Assembly (NCBI RefSeq): GCF_000344615.1 | Contig: NZ_KB467824.1 | Span: 46,445-110,444, forward strand | Origin: Janthinobacterium sp. CG3 | Lineage (GTDB): Bacteria > Pseudomonadota > Gammaproteobacteria > Burkholderiales > Burkholderiaceae_D | Length of the DNA: 64,000 nt | Direction: 5' to 3' | Shown here: one piece after another, positions 1-10,479 of the stretch | How positions within the stretch are numbered: the first letter of the stretch is position 1 | Layout: every line of letters begins with the position of its first letter | The notes under the pieces: model-generated | Seen by the model: the letters and a program-made list of their open reading frames with translations, nothing else | Databases searched by the model: none | Told to the model about the DNA's origin: nothing | Program-made: the position numbers and the translations under genes

Positions 1-1
1 G

Positions 2-215
2 CCGGACCTGCCGGCCGCCGCGGTCGGCTACACGCGCCGCGTGACCCAGGTCTGGTGCGTTTTTTTCATCGTCAATGGCGCCATCGCGCTGGCCACCGCG
101 CTGTGGGCGTCGGAGGCGCTCTGGTCGTTCTACACCGGCGTCGTCGCGTATCTGCTGATGGCGCTGTTGTTTGGCGCCGAGTGCTTGTGGCGCCGCCGTT
201 TCAAGCGCCTGCACC

Positions 216-223
<8 letters not shown>
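2..223 (+). CDS. COG4648-type membrane protein, C-terminal end (aryl polyene operon)
   Basis: Only the last 73 codons are inside the window; the frame is open from base 2 and ends at TAA 221-223. The visible part has two hydrophobic stretches (FFIVNGAIALATALWA and VVAYLLMALLFGAECLW) and ends in a basic tail (RRRFKRL). This matches the small COG4648 inner-membrane proteins found next to the ligase gene in aryl polyene clusters; the family assignment comes from context as well as sequence. The next gene starts inside its stop region (ATG at 216), so the two are translationally coupled. Biochemical role unknown. Confidence 0.6.
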
Positions 224-1999
<1,776 letters not shown>

Positions 2000-2006
<7 letters not shown>

Positions 2007-2800
2007 AGACCGCCTTTTCCGCGCCCGCCGGCGCCCCCGCGCAACCGCAGCGGCCCATGTTTAAGCCCTGCATCGTGGTGCCGGTCTATAACCACGAACA
2101 CGCCGTCGGCGCGGTGGTGGCGGCGCTGCTGCGCCACCAGCTGCACTGCGTGCTGGTCGACGACGGCAGCGCGGCGCCGTGCGCGCGCGCGCTCGACGCG
2201 CTGGCGGCCGCCCACCCGGAGCAGCTCACCCTGGTGCGCCACGGCGCCAACCAGGGCAAGGGCGCGGCGGTGCTGGACGGCATGCGCGAGGCGGCCGCGC
2301 GCGGCTTCAGCCACGCCTTGCAGATCGACGCCGACGGCCAGCACGACACCGCCGACGTGCCGCGTTTCGTGGCGCAGGCGCGGCTGCACCCGCTGGCGGT
2401 GATCGCCGGCTGTCCGGTGTTCGACGCGTCGGTGCCGCGGGTGCGCCTGTACGGGCGCTACCTGACCCACGCCTGCGTCTGGCTGAACACGCTGTCGCTG
2501 CAAATCAGGGATTCGATGTGCGGCTTCCGCCTGTATCCGCTGGCGCCGGTGCTGGCGCTGGCGCGGCGCCGCGCGATCGGCGCGCGCATGAACTTCGACA
2601 CCGACATCCTGGTGCGCCTGTACTGGGACGGGCTGGAGGTGCGCAACCTGCCGACCCGGGTGGTATACCCGAGCGACGGCGTCTCGCATTTCCGCATGTG
2701 GCGCGACAACGTGCTGATCACGCGCATGCACCTGACGCTGTTGTGCGGCATGCTGTGGCGCGCGCCGCGCCTGCTGGCGCGCACCTGGCGCCAGCGATGA
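2000..2800 (+). CDS. Family 2 glycosyltransferase (aryl polyene operon)
   Basis: 266 residues from ATG 2000; an internal ATG at 2057 (MFKPCIVVPVYN) is the alternative. It shows a GT-A fold signature: VVPVYN near residue 24, VDDGS near residue 52, NQGKG, and the metal-binding DADGQHD. A C-terminal hydrophobic/basic tail (LTLLCGMLWRAPRLLARTWRQR region) suggests membrane association. Such enzymes recur in aryl polyene clusters and are thought to add a sugar to the pigment or its lipid anchor. It overlaps both neighbours (start in the upstream stop; ATGA at 2797-2800). Confidence 0.85.
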
Positions 2801-3741
2801 GCGCGCCGCAGCGGCACTGGGCCGAGATCAACGAACTCGGTTTCGTGGCCGGCATGCGCCTGATGTTCTGGGTCGCCCGCGTCTGCGGGCGCTGGCCGTT
2901 CCAGGCGCTGCTGTACCCGGTGCTGGGCTGGTATCTGCTGACCAGGCCGCGCACCCGGCACGCCTCGGCCGACTACCTGCGGCGGGTGCGCGCGCTGGCG
3001 CCGGGCGCGGCCGTGCCGGGCGTGCTGGGCCACTTCGCCGCCTTCGCCGAAACCATCCTCGACAAGATGCTGCTGTGGGGTGGCCTGTTCGATACCGACA
3101 GCGTGCGCCTGCACGGCGTCGAGTCGCTGCAACCGTCGCTGGCGCAGGGCCGCGGCGCGCTGCTGGTGTGTTCGCACTTCGGCAACCTGGAGTTGTGCCG
3201 GGTGCTGTCGCGCCGGCGCGCCGGCCTGAAATTGACGGTGCTGGTGCACACCAAGCACGCGCAAGCCTTCAACCGCGTGCTGGCGCGGCTGAACCCGGAG
3301 AGCCAGTTGAACCTGATGCAAGTGACCGAGATGACGCCGGCCACGGCGATGCTGCTGGCCGAGCGCGTCGGCCGCGGCGAATTCGTCGTCGTCGCCGGCG
3401 ACCGCGTGCCGGTCGCCGCCAAGCCGCGCGTGGCGCGGGCCGACTTCCTGGGCGCGCCGGCGGCCTTCCCGGTCGGCCCGTACGTGCTGGCCAGCGTGCT
3501 GCAATGCCCGGTCTACCTGTTGTTCTCGATGCGCCGCGGCGGCCGCTACGAGGTGCATTTCGAGCTGTTCCGCGACACGCTGCGGCTGCCGCGGCAGGGA
3601 CGCGACGCCGCCCTGGCCGCGCTGGCGGCCGACTACGCCGCCCGGCTCGAGCGTTTTTGCCTGCGCGCGCCCGGCCAGTGGTTCAATTTTTTCGATTTTT
3701 GGCATTTACCCCAACTGGATATCCCCGATGCACCTTGTTGA
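2797..3741 (+). CDS. LpxL/HtrB-like lysophospholipid acyltransferase (aryl polyene operon)
   Basis: 314 residues, start ATG 2797 in an ATGA overlap. It carries an N-terminal hydrophobic anchor (FQALLYPVLGWYLL) and the acyltransferase motif CSHFGNLE, the LpxL-type H-x4-E form, near residues 129-136. VVVAGDRVPV corresponds to the second conserved block. The family transfers acyl chains from ACP to lipid acceptors at the inner membrane; in this operon it probably attaches the aryl polyene acyl chain to a membrane lipid or sugar-lipid. It overlaps the ammonia-lyase gene by 14 bases. Confidence 0.85.
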   Translation: MSAPQRHWAEINELGFVAGMRLMFWVARVCGRWPFQALLYPVLGWYLLTRPRTRHASADYLRRVRALAPGAAVPGVLGHFAAFAETILDKMLLWGGLFDTDSVRLHGVESLQPSLAQGRGALLVCSHFGNLELCRVLSRRRAGLKLTVLVHTKHAQAFNRVLARLNPESQLNLMQVTEMTPATAMLLAERVGRGEFVVVAGDRVPVAAKPRVARADFLGAPAAFPVGPYVLASVLQCPVYLLFSMRRGGRYEVHFELFRDTLRLPRQGRDAALAALAADYAARLERFCLRAPGQWFNFFDFWHLPQLDIPDAPC

Positions 3742-5284
3742 ACCGACCCCCACCCGGCGCACCGTGCGCTTTGACCGCGAGCGCCTGCAAATCGAAGACA
3801 TCGTCGACATCGCTCAAGGCCGCGCCGACGCCAGCCTGTCGGACGATCCGGCCTTCCGCGCCGCCATCGCCCGCGGCGCCGACTTCCTCGACCGCCTGCT
3901 GCGCGAGGACGGCACCGTCTACGGCGTCACCACCGGCTACGGCGACTCCTGCACCGTCACCGTGCCGCCCGAGCTGGTGGCCGAACTGCCGCACCACCTG
4001 TACACCTACCACGGCTGCGGCCTGGGCGAGTACTTCAACCCGGCCCAGACCCGCGCCGTGATGGCGGTCCGGCTGGCCTCGCTGTGCAAGGGCTTTTCCG
4101 GCGTCAGCGTGGAACTGCTGGAGCAGATCGCGCGCCTGCTCGACGCCGGCCTGCTGCCGCTGATCCCGTCCGAGGGCTCGGTCGGCGCCAGCGGCGACCT
4201 GACCCCGCTGTCCTACTTGGCGGCGGTGCTGTGCGGCGAGCGCGAAGTGTGGCGCGACGGCGTCCAGGTGGCGGCCGCGCAGGCGCTGCGCGAGGCCGGC
4301 ATCACGCCGCTGCGGCTGCGCCCGAAGGAGGGCCTGGCGATCATGAACGGCACCGCCGTGATGACGGCGCTGGCCTGCCTGGCCTACGACCGCGCCGACT
4401 ACCTGGCCAAGCTGTGCACCCGCGTCACGGCGCTGGCCTCGTTCGCGCTGGACGGCAACGCCCACCACTTCGACGAGGTGCTGTTCTCGGTCAAGCCGCA
4501 CGCCGGCATGCAGCAGGTCGCGGCCTGGTTGCGCCAAGACCTGCCGACCGAGCAGTGGGAACGCAACGGCAAGCGCCTGCAGGACCGCTATTCGATCCGC
4601 TGCGCGCCGCACGTGATCGGCGTGCTGGCCGACGCGCTGCCGTTCTTCCGCGGCGCCATCGAAAATGAACTCAACAGCGCCAACGACAACCCGATCATCG
4701 ACGCCGAGAACGAGCGCGTGCTGCACGGCGGGCATTTCTACGGCGGCCACATCGCCTTCGCCATGGACGGCATGAAGAACGCCGTGGCCAACCTGGCCGA
4801 CCTGCTGGACCGGCAGATGGCGCTGCTGGTCGACAGCCGCTACAACCACGGCTTGCCGGCCAACCTGTCCGGCGCCACCGGCGCGCGCGCGGCCATCAAC
4901 CACGGCCTGAAGGCGCTGCAGATCAGCGCCTCGGCCTGGACCGCCGAGGCGCTCAAGCTGACCATGCCGGCGTCGGTGTTCTCGCGCTCGACCGAGTGCC
5001 ACAACCAGGACAAGGTCAGCATGGGCACCATCGCCGCGCGCGACTGCCTGCGCGTGCTGGAACTGACCGAGCAGGTCGTCGCCGCGCTGTTGATCACGGT
5101 GCGCCAGGGCGTCTGGTTGCGCTGCCGGGTCAACCCGGCGCTGGCGCCGCAGGCCAAGCTGGCGAAGATGATGGAGGCGCTCGGCGCCGACGTCGCCGTG
5201 GTCGAGGAGGACCGCCGCCTGGAGCCGGACCTGCGCCTGCTGTTGGAACGCATCCGCAGCCGGCACTGGGAGTTGTATGCGTAG
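3728..5284 (+). CDS. Aromatic amino acid ammonia-lyase (HAL/TAL family, TAL-like selectivity)
   Basis: 518 residues, normal family length. The MIO cofactor triad Ala-Ser-Gly is at 154-156 in SVGASGDLTPL, and the catalytic Tyr is in VYGVTTGYG (about Y65). At the substrate-selectivity position the protein reads His90-Leu91 (PHHLYTYHG), the His-Leu pair of tyrosine ammonia-lyases, rather than the Ser-His of histidine lyases. I therefore infer deamination of tyrosine to 4-coumarate, a plausible aryl precursor for the pigment, rather than histidine catabolism; no other hut genes are nearby. It overlaps the acyltransferase (14 bases) and the thioesterase (8 bases). Confidence 0.88.
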   Translation: MHLVEPTPTRRTVRFDRERLQIEDIVDIAQGRADASLSDDPAFRAAIARGADFLDRLLREDGTVYGVTTGYGDSCTVTVPPELVAELPHHLYTYHGCGLGEYFNPAQTRAVMAVRLASLCKGFSGVSVELLEQIARLLDAGLLPLIPSEGSVGASGDLTPLSYLAAVLCGEREVWRDGVQVAAAQALREAGITPLRLRPKEGLAIMNGTAVMTALACLAYDRADYLAKLCTRVTALASFALDGNAHHFDEVLFSVKPHAGMQQVAAWLRQDLPTEQWERNGKRLQDRYSIRCAPHVIGVLADALPFFRGAIENELNSANDNPIIDAENERVLHGGHFYGGHIAFAMDGMKNAVANLADLLDRQMALLVDSRYNHGLPANLSGATGARAAINHGLKALQISASAWTAEALKLTMPASVFSRSTECHNQDKVSMGTIAARDCLRVLELTEQVVAALLITVRQGVWLRCRVNPALAPQAKLAKMMEALGADVAVVEEDRRLEPDLRLLLERIRSRHWELYA

Positions 5285-5711
5285 GGCCGCCAAGCAGAGC
5301 CGCTGGTTCGCCGAGGTCGAGATGCAAGTGCAGTTCTTCGACCTCGACCCGATGGAAATCGTCTGGCACGGCCGCTACGTCAAGTACCTGGAGGTGGTGC
5401 GCTGCGCCTTGCTCGACAAGATAGACTATAACTACGTGCAGATGAAGGCCTCCGGCTTTTCCTGGCCGGTGATCGACCTGCACCTGCGCTATGTCGCGCC
5501 GGCCACCTTCGGCCAGCGCCTGAAGCTGCGCGCCGACCTGGTCGAATGGGAAAACCGCCTGAAGATCGACTACCTGATCAGCGACGCCGACAGTGGCAAG
5601 CGCTTGACCAGGGCCAGCACGGCGCAGGTCGCCGTGGAGATCGCCAGCGGCGCGATGTGCTTCGTTTCGCCGCCGGTATTGTTTGACAAACTGGGAGTGC
5701 AAGCCACATGA
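5277..5711 (+). CDS. 4HBT-type hotdog thioesterase (aryl polyene operon)
   Basis: 144 residues. The classic YbgC/FadM pattern is present: VQFFDLDPMEIVWHGRYVKY carries the catalytic Asp and the following HGRYVKYLE helix start. Such thioesterases hydrolyse acyl-ACP or acyl-CoA thioesters. In aryl polyene loci one is always present, probably for proofreading or release. ATG 5277 lies inside the lyase stop region and the stop overlaps the next ATG at 5708 (ATGA). Confidence 0.85.
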   Translation: MRRAAKQSRWFAEVEMQVQFFDLDPMEIVWHGRYVKYLEVVRCALLDKIDYNYVQMKASGFSWPVIDLHLRYVAPATFGQRLKLRADLVEWENRLKIDYLISDADSGKRLTRASTAQVAVEIASGAMCFVSPPVLFDKLGVQAT

Positions 5712-6319
5712 AACGAATTCTTTTGGGCGCGCTGCTGCTGGCCGCCGCGGCCGTCGCCGCCGCCGCGCCGGAGCGCGCCTCGGTCGCCAACATCCAGGCG
5801 CTGCTGGCCAAGCCGAAGGTGCTGTGCGGCCGCTTCGACCAGACCAAGCAGTTGACCGGCATGAAGAAGGCGCTGGCCTCGAACGGGCGCTTTTGCGTGG
5901 TCGCCGGCAAGGGCGTACTGTGGCGCACGCTGCAACCCTTCCCCAACACGCTGCGCCTGACGCGCGACGAGATCGTCCACTTCCAGGGCGAGCGCGTGGC
6001 GCTGCGGCTCGACGCCAAGACCGAGCCGGTGGTGCGCATGATTAACAGCGTGCTGTTCGCGCTGCTGGCCGGCGACCTGGCCCAGCTCGAAGCCCTGTTC
6101 GAGGTCGACGGCGAGATCGACGGCGCCAACTGGAAGGTGGCGCTGAAGGCGCGCCAGCCGGCGCTGGCCAAGGCCATCGGCAGCATCAAGCTCGACGGCG
6201 GCGCCTACGTCAAGAACATCGGCATCAGCGAGGCCGGCGGCGACCGCACCGGCATCGTCTTTTCGGCGATCCAGAGCGGCGACGCCGCCATCACGGCGGA
6301 AGAGGCGGCGCTGTTTTGA
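5708..6319 (+). CDS. LolA-like periplasmic carrier (aryl polyene operon)
   Basis: 203 residues with a clear Sec signal (KRILLGALLLAAAAVAAAA). The mature part has the LolA-type pattern CGRFDQTKQLTGMKK, then GRFCVVAGKGVLW and a short-strand beta fold. Lipoprotein-carrier homologues of this kind sit beside an MMPL exporter in aryl polyene clusters and are inferred to ferry the hydrophobic pigment lipid across the periplasm. The start overlaps the thioesterase stop (ATGA) and the stop overlaps the exporter start at 6316. Confidence 0.82.
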   Translation: MKRILLGALLLAAAAVAAAAPERASVANIQALLAKPKVLCGRFDQTKQLTGMKKALASNGRFCVVAGKGVLWRTLQPFPNTLRLTRDEIVHFQGERVALRLDAKTEPVVRMINSVLFALLAGDLAQLEALFEVDGEIDGANWKVALKARQPALAKAIGSIKLDGGAYVKNIGISEAGGDRTGIVFSAIQSGDAAITAEEAALF

Positions 6320-8679
6320 AACACGGTAAAACCCTGGCGCTGGCGTGGGCGATGGTGGTGTGCCTGCTGCTGGGGCACAACGCCTACCTGTGGCTGGTGC
6401 AGCGCATCGTGCCCGACACCGACATCATGGCGCTGCTGCCGGTGCAGCAGCGCGACCCGGTGCTGCAGCAGTCGTTCGGCCACATGGTCGACAGCGCGCA
6501 GCAGCGCCTGGTGGTGCTGGTCGGCGCCGCCGACTGGGCCGACGCGACCCGCGCCGCCGACGCCTACAGCGCCGTGCTGGCCGGGCGCGCCGACTTGTTC
6601 CAGGCCGCCGCCGTCGACGAGAAAACCCAGGGCGACTGGCTGGCGCTGTTCCAGCAGCACCGCCTGACGCTGTTGACGGCGCAGCAGGAGGCGCAGTTGC
6701 GCAGCGAGCCGGCGCAGTTCTGGCTGGAGGCGGCGCTGGCCAAGTTATACAGTCCGTTCGGCGGCCCCAAACTGGGCGCCTGGCAGGACGACCCGTTCGG
6801 CCTGTTCGCCGGCTGGGCCCAGGAAAGGGCGCGGGAAACCCCGGTGCGCCCGCGCGACGGCCGCCTGTTCGTCGCCGACGACCAGCGCCAGTACGTGCTG
6901 CTGGCGCTGACGCTGAAGCAGCCGGCGTTTTCCATGCGCGCGCAAGAGGCCGTGCTGGCGCTGCTCGAACGCGCCGCCCGCGCCGCCCGCGCCGCCACGC
7001 CGCGGGTCGAGCTGGTCAGCGCCGGCGTGATCCTGCACGCCGCCGCCGCCGGCGCCCAGGCCGAACGCGAGATGTCGACCATCGGCATCGGCTCGCTGCT
7101 CGGCATCATCCTGCTGATGTGGCTGACGTTCCGCTCGCTCAAGCCGATCGCGCTGATCCTGCTGTCGATCGGCGTCGGCTGCCTGGGCGCGCTGTCGGTG
7201 TGCTGGTTGTTGTTCGGCCGGGTGCATTTGCTGACGCTGGTGTTCGGCGCCAGCCTGATCGGCGTGGCCCAGGACTACGGCATCTATTTCCTCTGCAACC
7301 GGCTCGGCGCCGACCCCGCGCTCGATTCGCGCGCGCTGCTGCGGCGCCTGCTGCCGGGCCTGGCCCTGACGCTGTTGGCGGCCGTGATCGGCTACCTGGG
7401 CCTGGCGCTGACGCCGTTCCCCGGCCTGCGCCACATGGCGGTGTTCTCGGCGCTGGGCCTGGTGTTCGCCTGGCTCACCGTGGTGTTCTGGTTCCCGCCG
7501 CTGGTCGGCGCCGGCGCGCTCCAGAGCGGCGCGCTGGTGCGCCGCTACGGCGCGGCGCGGGCGCGCTGGCCGCGGCTGGGCCGCAACAAGGCCAGCCTGG
7601 CGGCGCTGGCGCTGTTCGCCGCGCTGGCCGCCGCCGGCGTGTCCCGGCTCGGCGTCAACGACGACATCCGCCTGCTGCAAACCCCGCCGCCGCGGCTGCT
7701 CAGCGACCAGTTGAAACTGAGCAAACTGCTGGACGCGCCGACGCCGGTGCAGTTCTACCTGGTGCGCGCCGGCTCGGTCGACGCGGTGCTGGAACGCGAG
7801 GAGGCGCTCAAGCTGCGCCTGGACGCGCTGGTCGGCCAGCGCCGCATTTCCGGCTACCAGGCGATGTCGAACTGGGTGCCGTCGGCGCGCACCCAGGCGG
7901 CGCGCCGCGCGCTGCTGGACGACAAGCTGCTGAAGGACGGCGCCGCGCTCAGCGCGCTGGCGGCGCGGATCGGCGAAGATCCGCGCTGGGTCGGCGCGAC
8001 CCGCGCCGGCCTGGTCGGCGCCGGCGCGGCGCTGACGGTGGAGGCCTTCCTGGCGGCGCCGGCCAGCGAGCCGTGGCGCCATTTGTGGCTGGGCCGGGTG
8101 GCGGGCGGCGGCTACGCCAGCATCGTCGCGCTGCGCGGCCTCGACTACGCCGGCCTGCCCCAGTTGCGCCAGGCCGGCGCCGGCCTCGACGGCGTACAAT
8201 GGGTCGACAAGGTGCAGGAGATTTCCTCGGTGCTGGGCAGCTACCGCCAGTACATGGGCTGGGTGCTGCTGGCGGCGTACGCGGTGCTGTTCCTGCTGCT
8301 GTCGCCGCGCTACGGCCGGCGCACCTGGCGCGTGCTGGCGCCGACCGCGGCGGCCAGCGTGGCCGCGCTGGCGCTGCTGGGCTTCGCCGGCCAGAACCTG
8401 CAACTATTCCACGTGCTGGCGCTGATGCTGCTGCTCGGCGTCGGCATCGACTACGGCATCTTCATGCAGGAGCACCCCGACCGGCGCGACCGCACGCCGT
8501 GGTTGGCGGTCGGCCTGTCGGCCGCCAACACCATTTTGTCGTTCGGCCTGCTGGGCCTGAGCCGCACCCCGGCCTTGCAGGCCTTCGGCCTGACCATGCT
8601 GCTCGGCACCGCGCTGGTGTGGCTGCTGGTGCCCTGTTTCGCCACCCAAACTGAAAGCGAACCATGTCCGACACACTGA
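6316..8679 (+). CDS. MMPL/RND-superfamily exporter (aryl polyene operon)
   Basis: 787 residues, starting with TTG at 6316 overlapping the LolA-like stop. The architecture is MMPL-like: one N-terminal helix, a large periplasmic loop, a helix bundle (about residues 255-420: IGIGSLLGIILLMWLTF, IALILLSIGVGCLGAL, LVFGASLIGVAQDYGIYF), a second loop, and a second bundle (about 640-780). Each bundle has the acidic DYGI motif (AQDYGIYF, GIDYGIFM) expected for proton coupling. Probable role: moving the aryl polyene lipid out of the inner membrane to the LolA-like carrier. Overlaps the next gene by 16 bases. Confidence 0.88.
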   Translation: MKHGKTLALAWAMVVCLLLGHNAYLWLVQRIVPDTDIMALLPVQQRDPVLQQSFGHMVDSAQQRLVVLVGAADWADATRAADAYSAVLAGRADLFQAAAVDEKTQGDWLALFQQHRLTLLTAQQEAQLRSEPAQFWLEAALAKLYSPFGGPKLGAWQDDPFGLFAGWAQERARETPVRPRDGRLFVADDQRQYVLLALTLKQPAFSMRAQEAVLALLERAARAARAATPRVELVSAGVILHAAAAGAQAEREMSTIGIGSLLGIILLMWLTFRSLKPIALILLSIGVGCLGALSVCWLLFGRVHLLTLVFGASLIGVAQDYGIYFLCNRLGADPALDSRALLRRLLPGLALTLLAAVIGYLGLALTPFPGLRHMAVFSALGLVFAWLTVVFWFPPLVGAGALQSGALVRRYGAARARWPRLGRNKASLAALALFAALAAAGVSRLGVNDDIRLLQTPPPRLLSDQLKLSKLLDAPTPVQFYLVRAGSVDAVLEREEALKLRLDALVGQRRISGYQAMSNWVPSARTQAARRALLDDKLLKDGAALSALAARIGEDPRWVGATRAGLVGAGAALTVEAFLAAPASEPWRHLWLGRVAGGGYASIVALRGLDYAGLPQLRQAGAGLDGVQWVDKVQEISSVLGSYRQYMGWVLLAAYAVLFLLLSPRYGRRTWRVLAPTAAASVAALALLGFAGQNLQLFHVLALMLLLGVGIDYGIFMQEHPDRRDRTPWLAVGLSAANTILSFGLLGLSRTPALQAFGLTMLLGTALVWLLVPCFATQTESEPCPTH

Positions 8680-9920
8680 AGCTTGAACATGTCGAAATCC
8701 TCATCGTCGGCGCCGGCCCGGCCGGATCGGTGGCCGCCGCGCTGCTGCGCCAGCAGGGCCGCCAAGTGCTGGTGATCGAACGCGAGCAGTTCCCGCGCTT
8801 TTCCATCGGCGAGAGCCTGCTGCCGCAAAGCATGGCGTATCTGGAGCAGGCCGGCATGCTGCAGGCGGTGGTCGAAGCCGGCTTCCAGCACAAGAACGGC
8901 GCCGCCTTCATGCGCAACGGCGAGTACACCGACTTCGACTTCCGCGACAAGTTTTCGCAGGGCTGGGGCACCACCTACCAGGTTCAGCGGGCCGATTTCG
9001 ACCACGTGCTGGCCAAGCAGGCCGAGCGCTTCGGCGCCGAGGTGCGCTACCGCCACGCAGTCACCGCGGTCGACCTGGGCGAGGAGGGCGACGCGCGCGG
9101 TCCGCGCGTGACGGTGCACGGCGCCGACGGCGGGGCGTACCAAATCGAGGCGCGCTTCATGCTCGACGCCAGCGGTTTCGGGCGCGTGTTGCCGCGGCTG
9201 CTGAAACTGGAGACGCCGTCGAACTTCCCGGTGCGCGGCGCGCTCTTCACGCACGTCGAGGACGGCATCGACGAACCCGGCTTCGACCGCAACAAGATCC
9301 GCGTGACGGTGCATCCAAGGCATTGCGACGTCTGGTTCTGGACCATTCCCTTCGCCGGCGGGCGCTGCTCGCTCGGCGTGGTCGCCGAGACCGGCTTCCT
9401 GGCCCGCTACGAAGGCACGGAAACCGAGCGCCTGCGCGCCATCGTCGCCGAGGAGCCGTCGCTGCGGGCGCTGCTGGCCAACGCCAAGTGGGACACGCCG
9501 GCGCGGCAAATCGTCGGCTACTCGGCCAACGTCGAGCAGCTGTGGGGCCGCGGCTACGCGCTGCTGGGCAACGCCGGCGAGTTCCTCGACCCGGTGTTCT
9601 CGTCCGGCGTGACGATCGCCTTCAAGTCGGCCAGCCTGGCGGCGGCGGCGCTGCAACGCCAGTTCGCCGGCGAGGCGGTGGACTGGCAGGCCGACTTCGG
9701 CGCGCCGCTGCGCAAAGGCGTCGACACCTTCCGCGCCTTCGTCGAGTCGTGGTACGCCGGCGGCTTCCAGCAGATCATTTTCCATCAGGGCCAGCAGCCG
9801 GAAATCCGCCGCATGATCTCGGCGATCCTGGCCGGCTACGCCTGGGACCAGGACAACCCCTTCGTTAAGGAAACCGCGCGCCGCCTGGCCGCACTGGAGG
9901 CGCTGTGCGCGCCGGTCTGA
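8664..9920 (+). CDS. FAD-dependent oxidoreductase, flavin-halogenase-like (aryl polyene operon)
   Basis: 418 residues. The N-terminal FAD-binding motif is VGAGPAGSVAA (residues 15-25), followed by IGESLLPQS. At residues 224-229 it reads WFWTIP, an exact match to the WxWxIP signature of flavin-dependent halogenases, and Lys77 (GFQHKNGAAF) lies where those enzymes carry the catalytic lysine. Relatives in pigment clusters are usually annotated only as NAD(P)/FAD oxidoreductases or tryptophan-halogenase-like. It may halogenate or oxidise the aryl ring. No flavin reductase gene is visible nearby. Overlaps both neighbours (16 bases each). Confidence 0.8.
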   Translation: MSDTLKLEHVEILIVGAGPAGSVAAALLRQQGRQVLVIEREQFPRFSIGESLLPQSMAYLEQAGMLQAVVEAGFQHKNGAAFMRNGEYTDFDFRDKFSQGWGTTYQVQRADFDHVLAKQAERFGAEVRYRHAVTAVDLGEEGDARGPRVTVHGADGGAYQIEARFMLDASGFGRVLPRLLKLETPSNFPVRGALFTHVEDGIDEPGFDRNKIRVTVHPRHCDVWFWTIPFAGGRCSLGVVAETGFLARYEGTETERLRAIVAEEPSLRALLANAKWDTPARQIVGYSANVEQLWGRGYALLGNAGEFLDPVFSSGVTIAFKSASLAAAALQRQFAGEAVDWQADFGAPLRKGVDTFRAFVESWYAGGFQQIIFHQGQQPEIRRMISAILAGYAWDQDNPFVKETARRLAALEALCAPV

Positions 9921-10456
9921 CGCTGGCGGTTGCGGCTGCGTTGGCCCTGGCGCTGGCCGGCTGCGCCAGCACGCCGCCGGCGCCGGCCAGGCTGGGCCTG
10001 AAGCTGGCGCCGGCGGCGCTGGGCGAGGCCATCAGCGTGCAGCAGCACCTGAAGGTCGAGCGCGGCGCCCGCGTCGACGAGCTCGACGCCGCGCTGGAGG
10101 TCGACGCCGAGCGGCTCGAGCTGGTCGGCCTGGCCTTCGGCCAGCGCGTGCTGTCGCTGCGCTACGACGGCAAGGAGATGACGTCGTGGCGCCACGTGAT
10201 GCTGCCGGCCCAGGTGCGCCCCGACGACGTGCTGGAGGACATGCAGCTGACGCTGTGGCCGGCGGCGGCGATCCAGGCGGCGCTGCCGCCCGGCTGGCGC
10301 GTCGACGAGCAGGGCTTGCGCCGCACCCTGTACCATGGCGCCGACGCGATGGTACAAATCGACTACAGCGCGCTGCCGCGCTGGGGCGGCACGGTGGTGC
10401 TGCAGAACCTGCGCTACCAGTACCGCTTGACGATACAGTCCGCGCCGCCCAACTAA
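9905..10456 (+). CDS. DUF3261 lipoprotein (aryl polyene operon)
   Basis: 183 residues from GTG 9905, inside the end of the FAD gene. The N-terminus is a lipoprotein signal with lipobox LALAGC, Cys20 being the lipidation site. The rest is a predicted beta-rich domain. DUF3261 lipoproteins occur almost only in aryl polyene or related pigment loci, next to the exporter and ketosynthases, and probably act at the outer membrane in receiving or anchoring the pigment. The start is supported by the signal peptide, not by a strong ribosome-binding site. Confidence 0.75.
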   Translation: MRAGLTLAVAAALALALAGCASTPPAPARLGLKLAPAALGEAISVQQHLKVERGARVDELDAALEVDAERLELVGLAFGQRVLSLRYDGKEMTSWRHVMLPAQVRPDDVLEDMQLTLWPAAAIQAALPPGWRVDEQGLRRTLYHGADAMVQIDYSALPRWGGTVVLQNLRYQYRLTIQSAPPN

Positions 10457-10479
10457 AAATGGTGAAATAGGAAGCCACG

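Noticed and set aside
3683..5293. Long antisense open frame (536 codons) opposite the ammonia-lyase
   Set aside because: Composition is that of a GC-rich shadow (Gln/Arg/Ala-rich, no domain motifs), while the plus-strand lyase has all family motifs.
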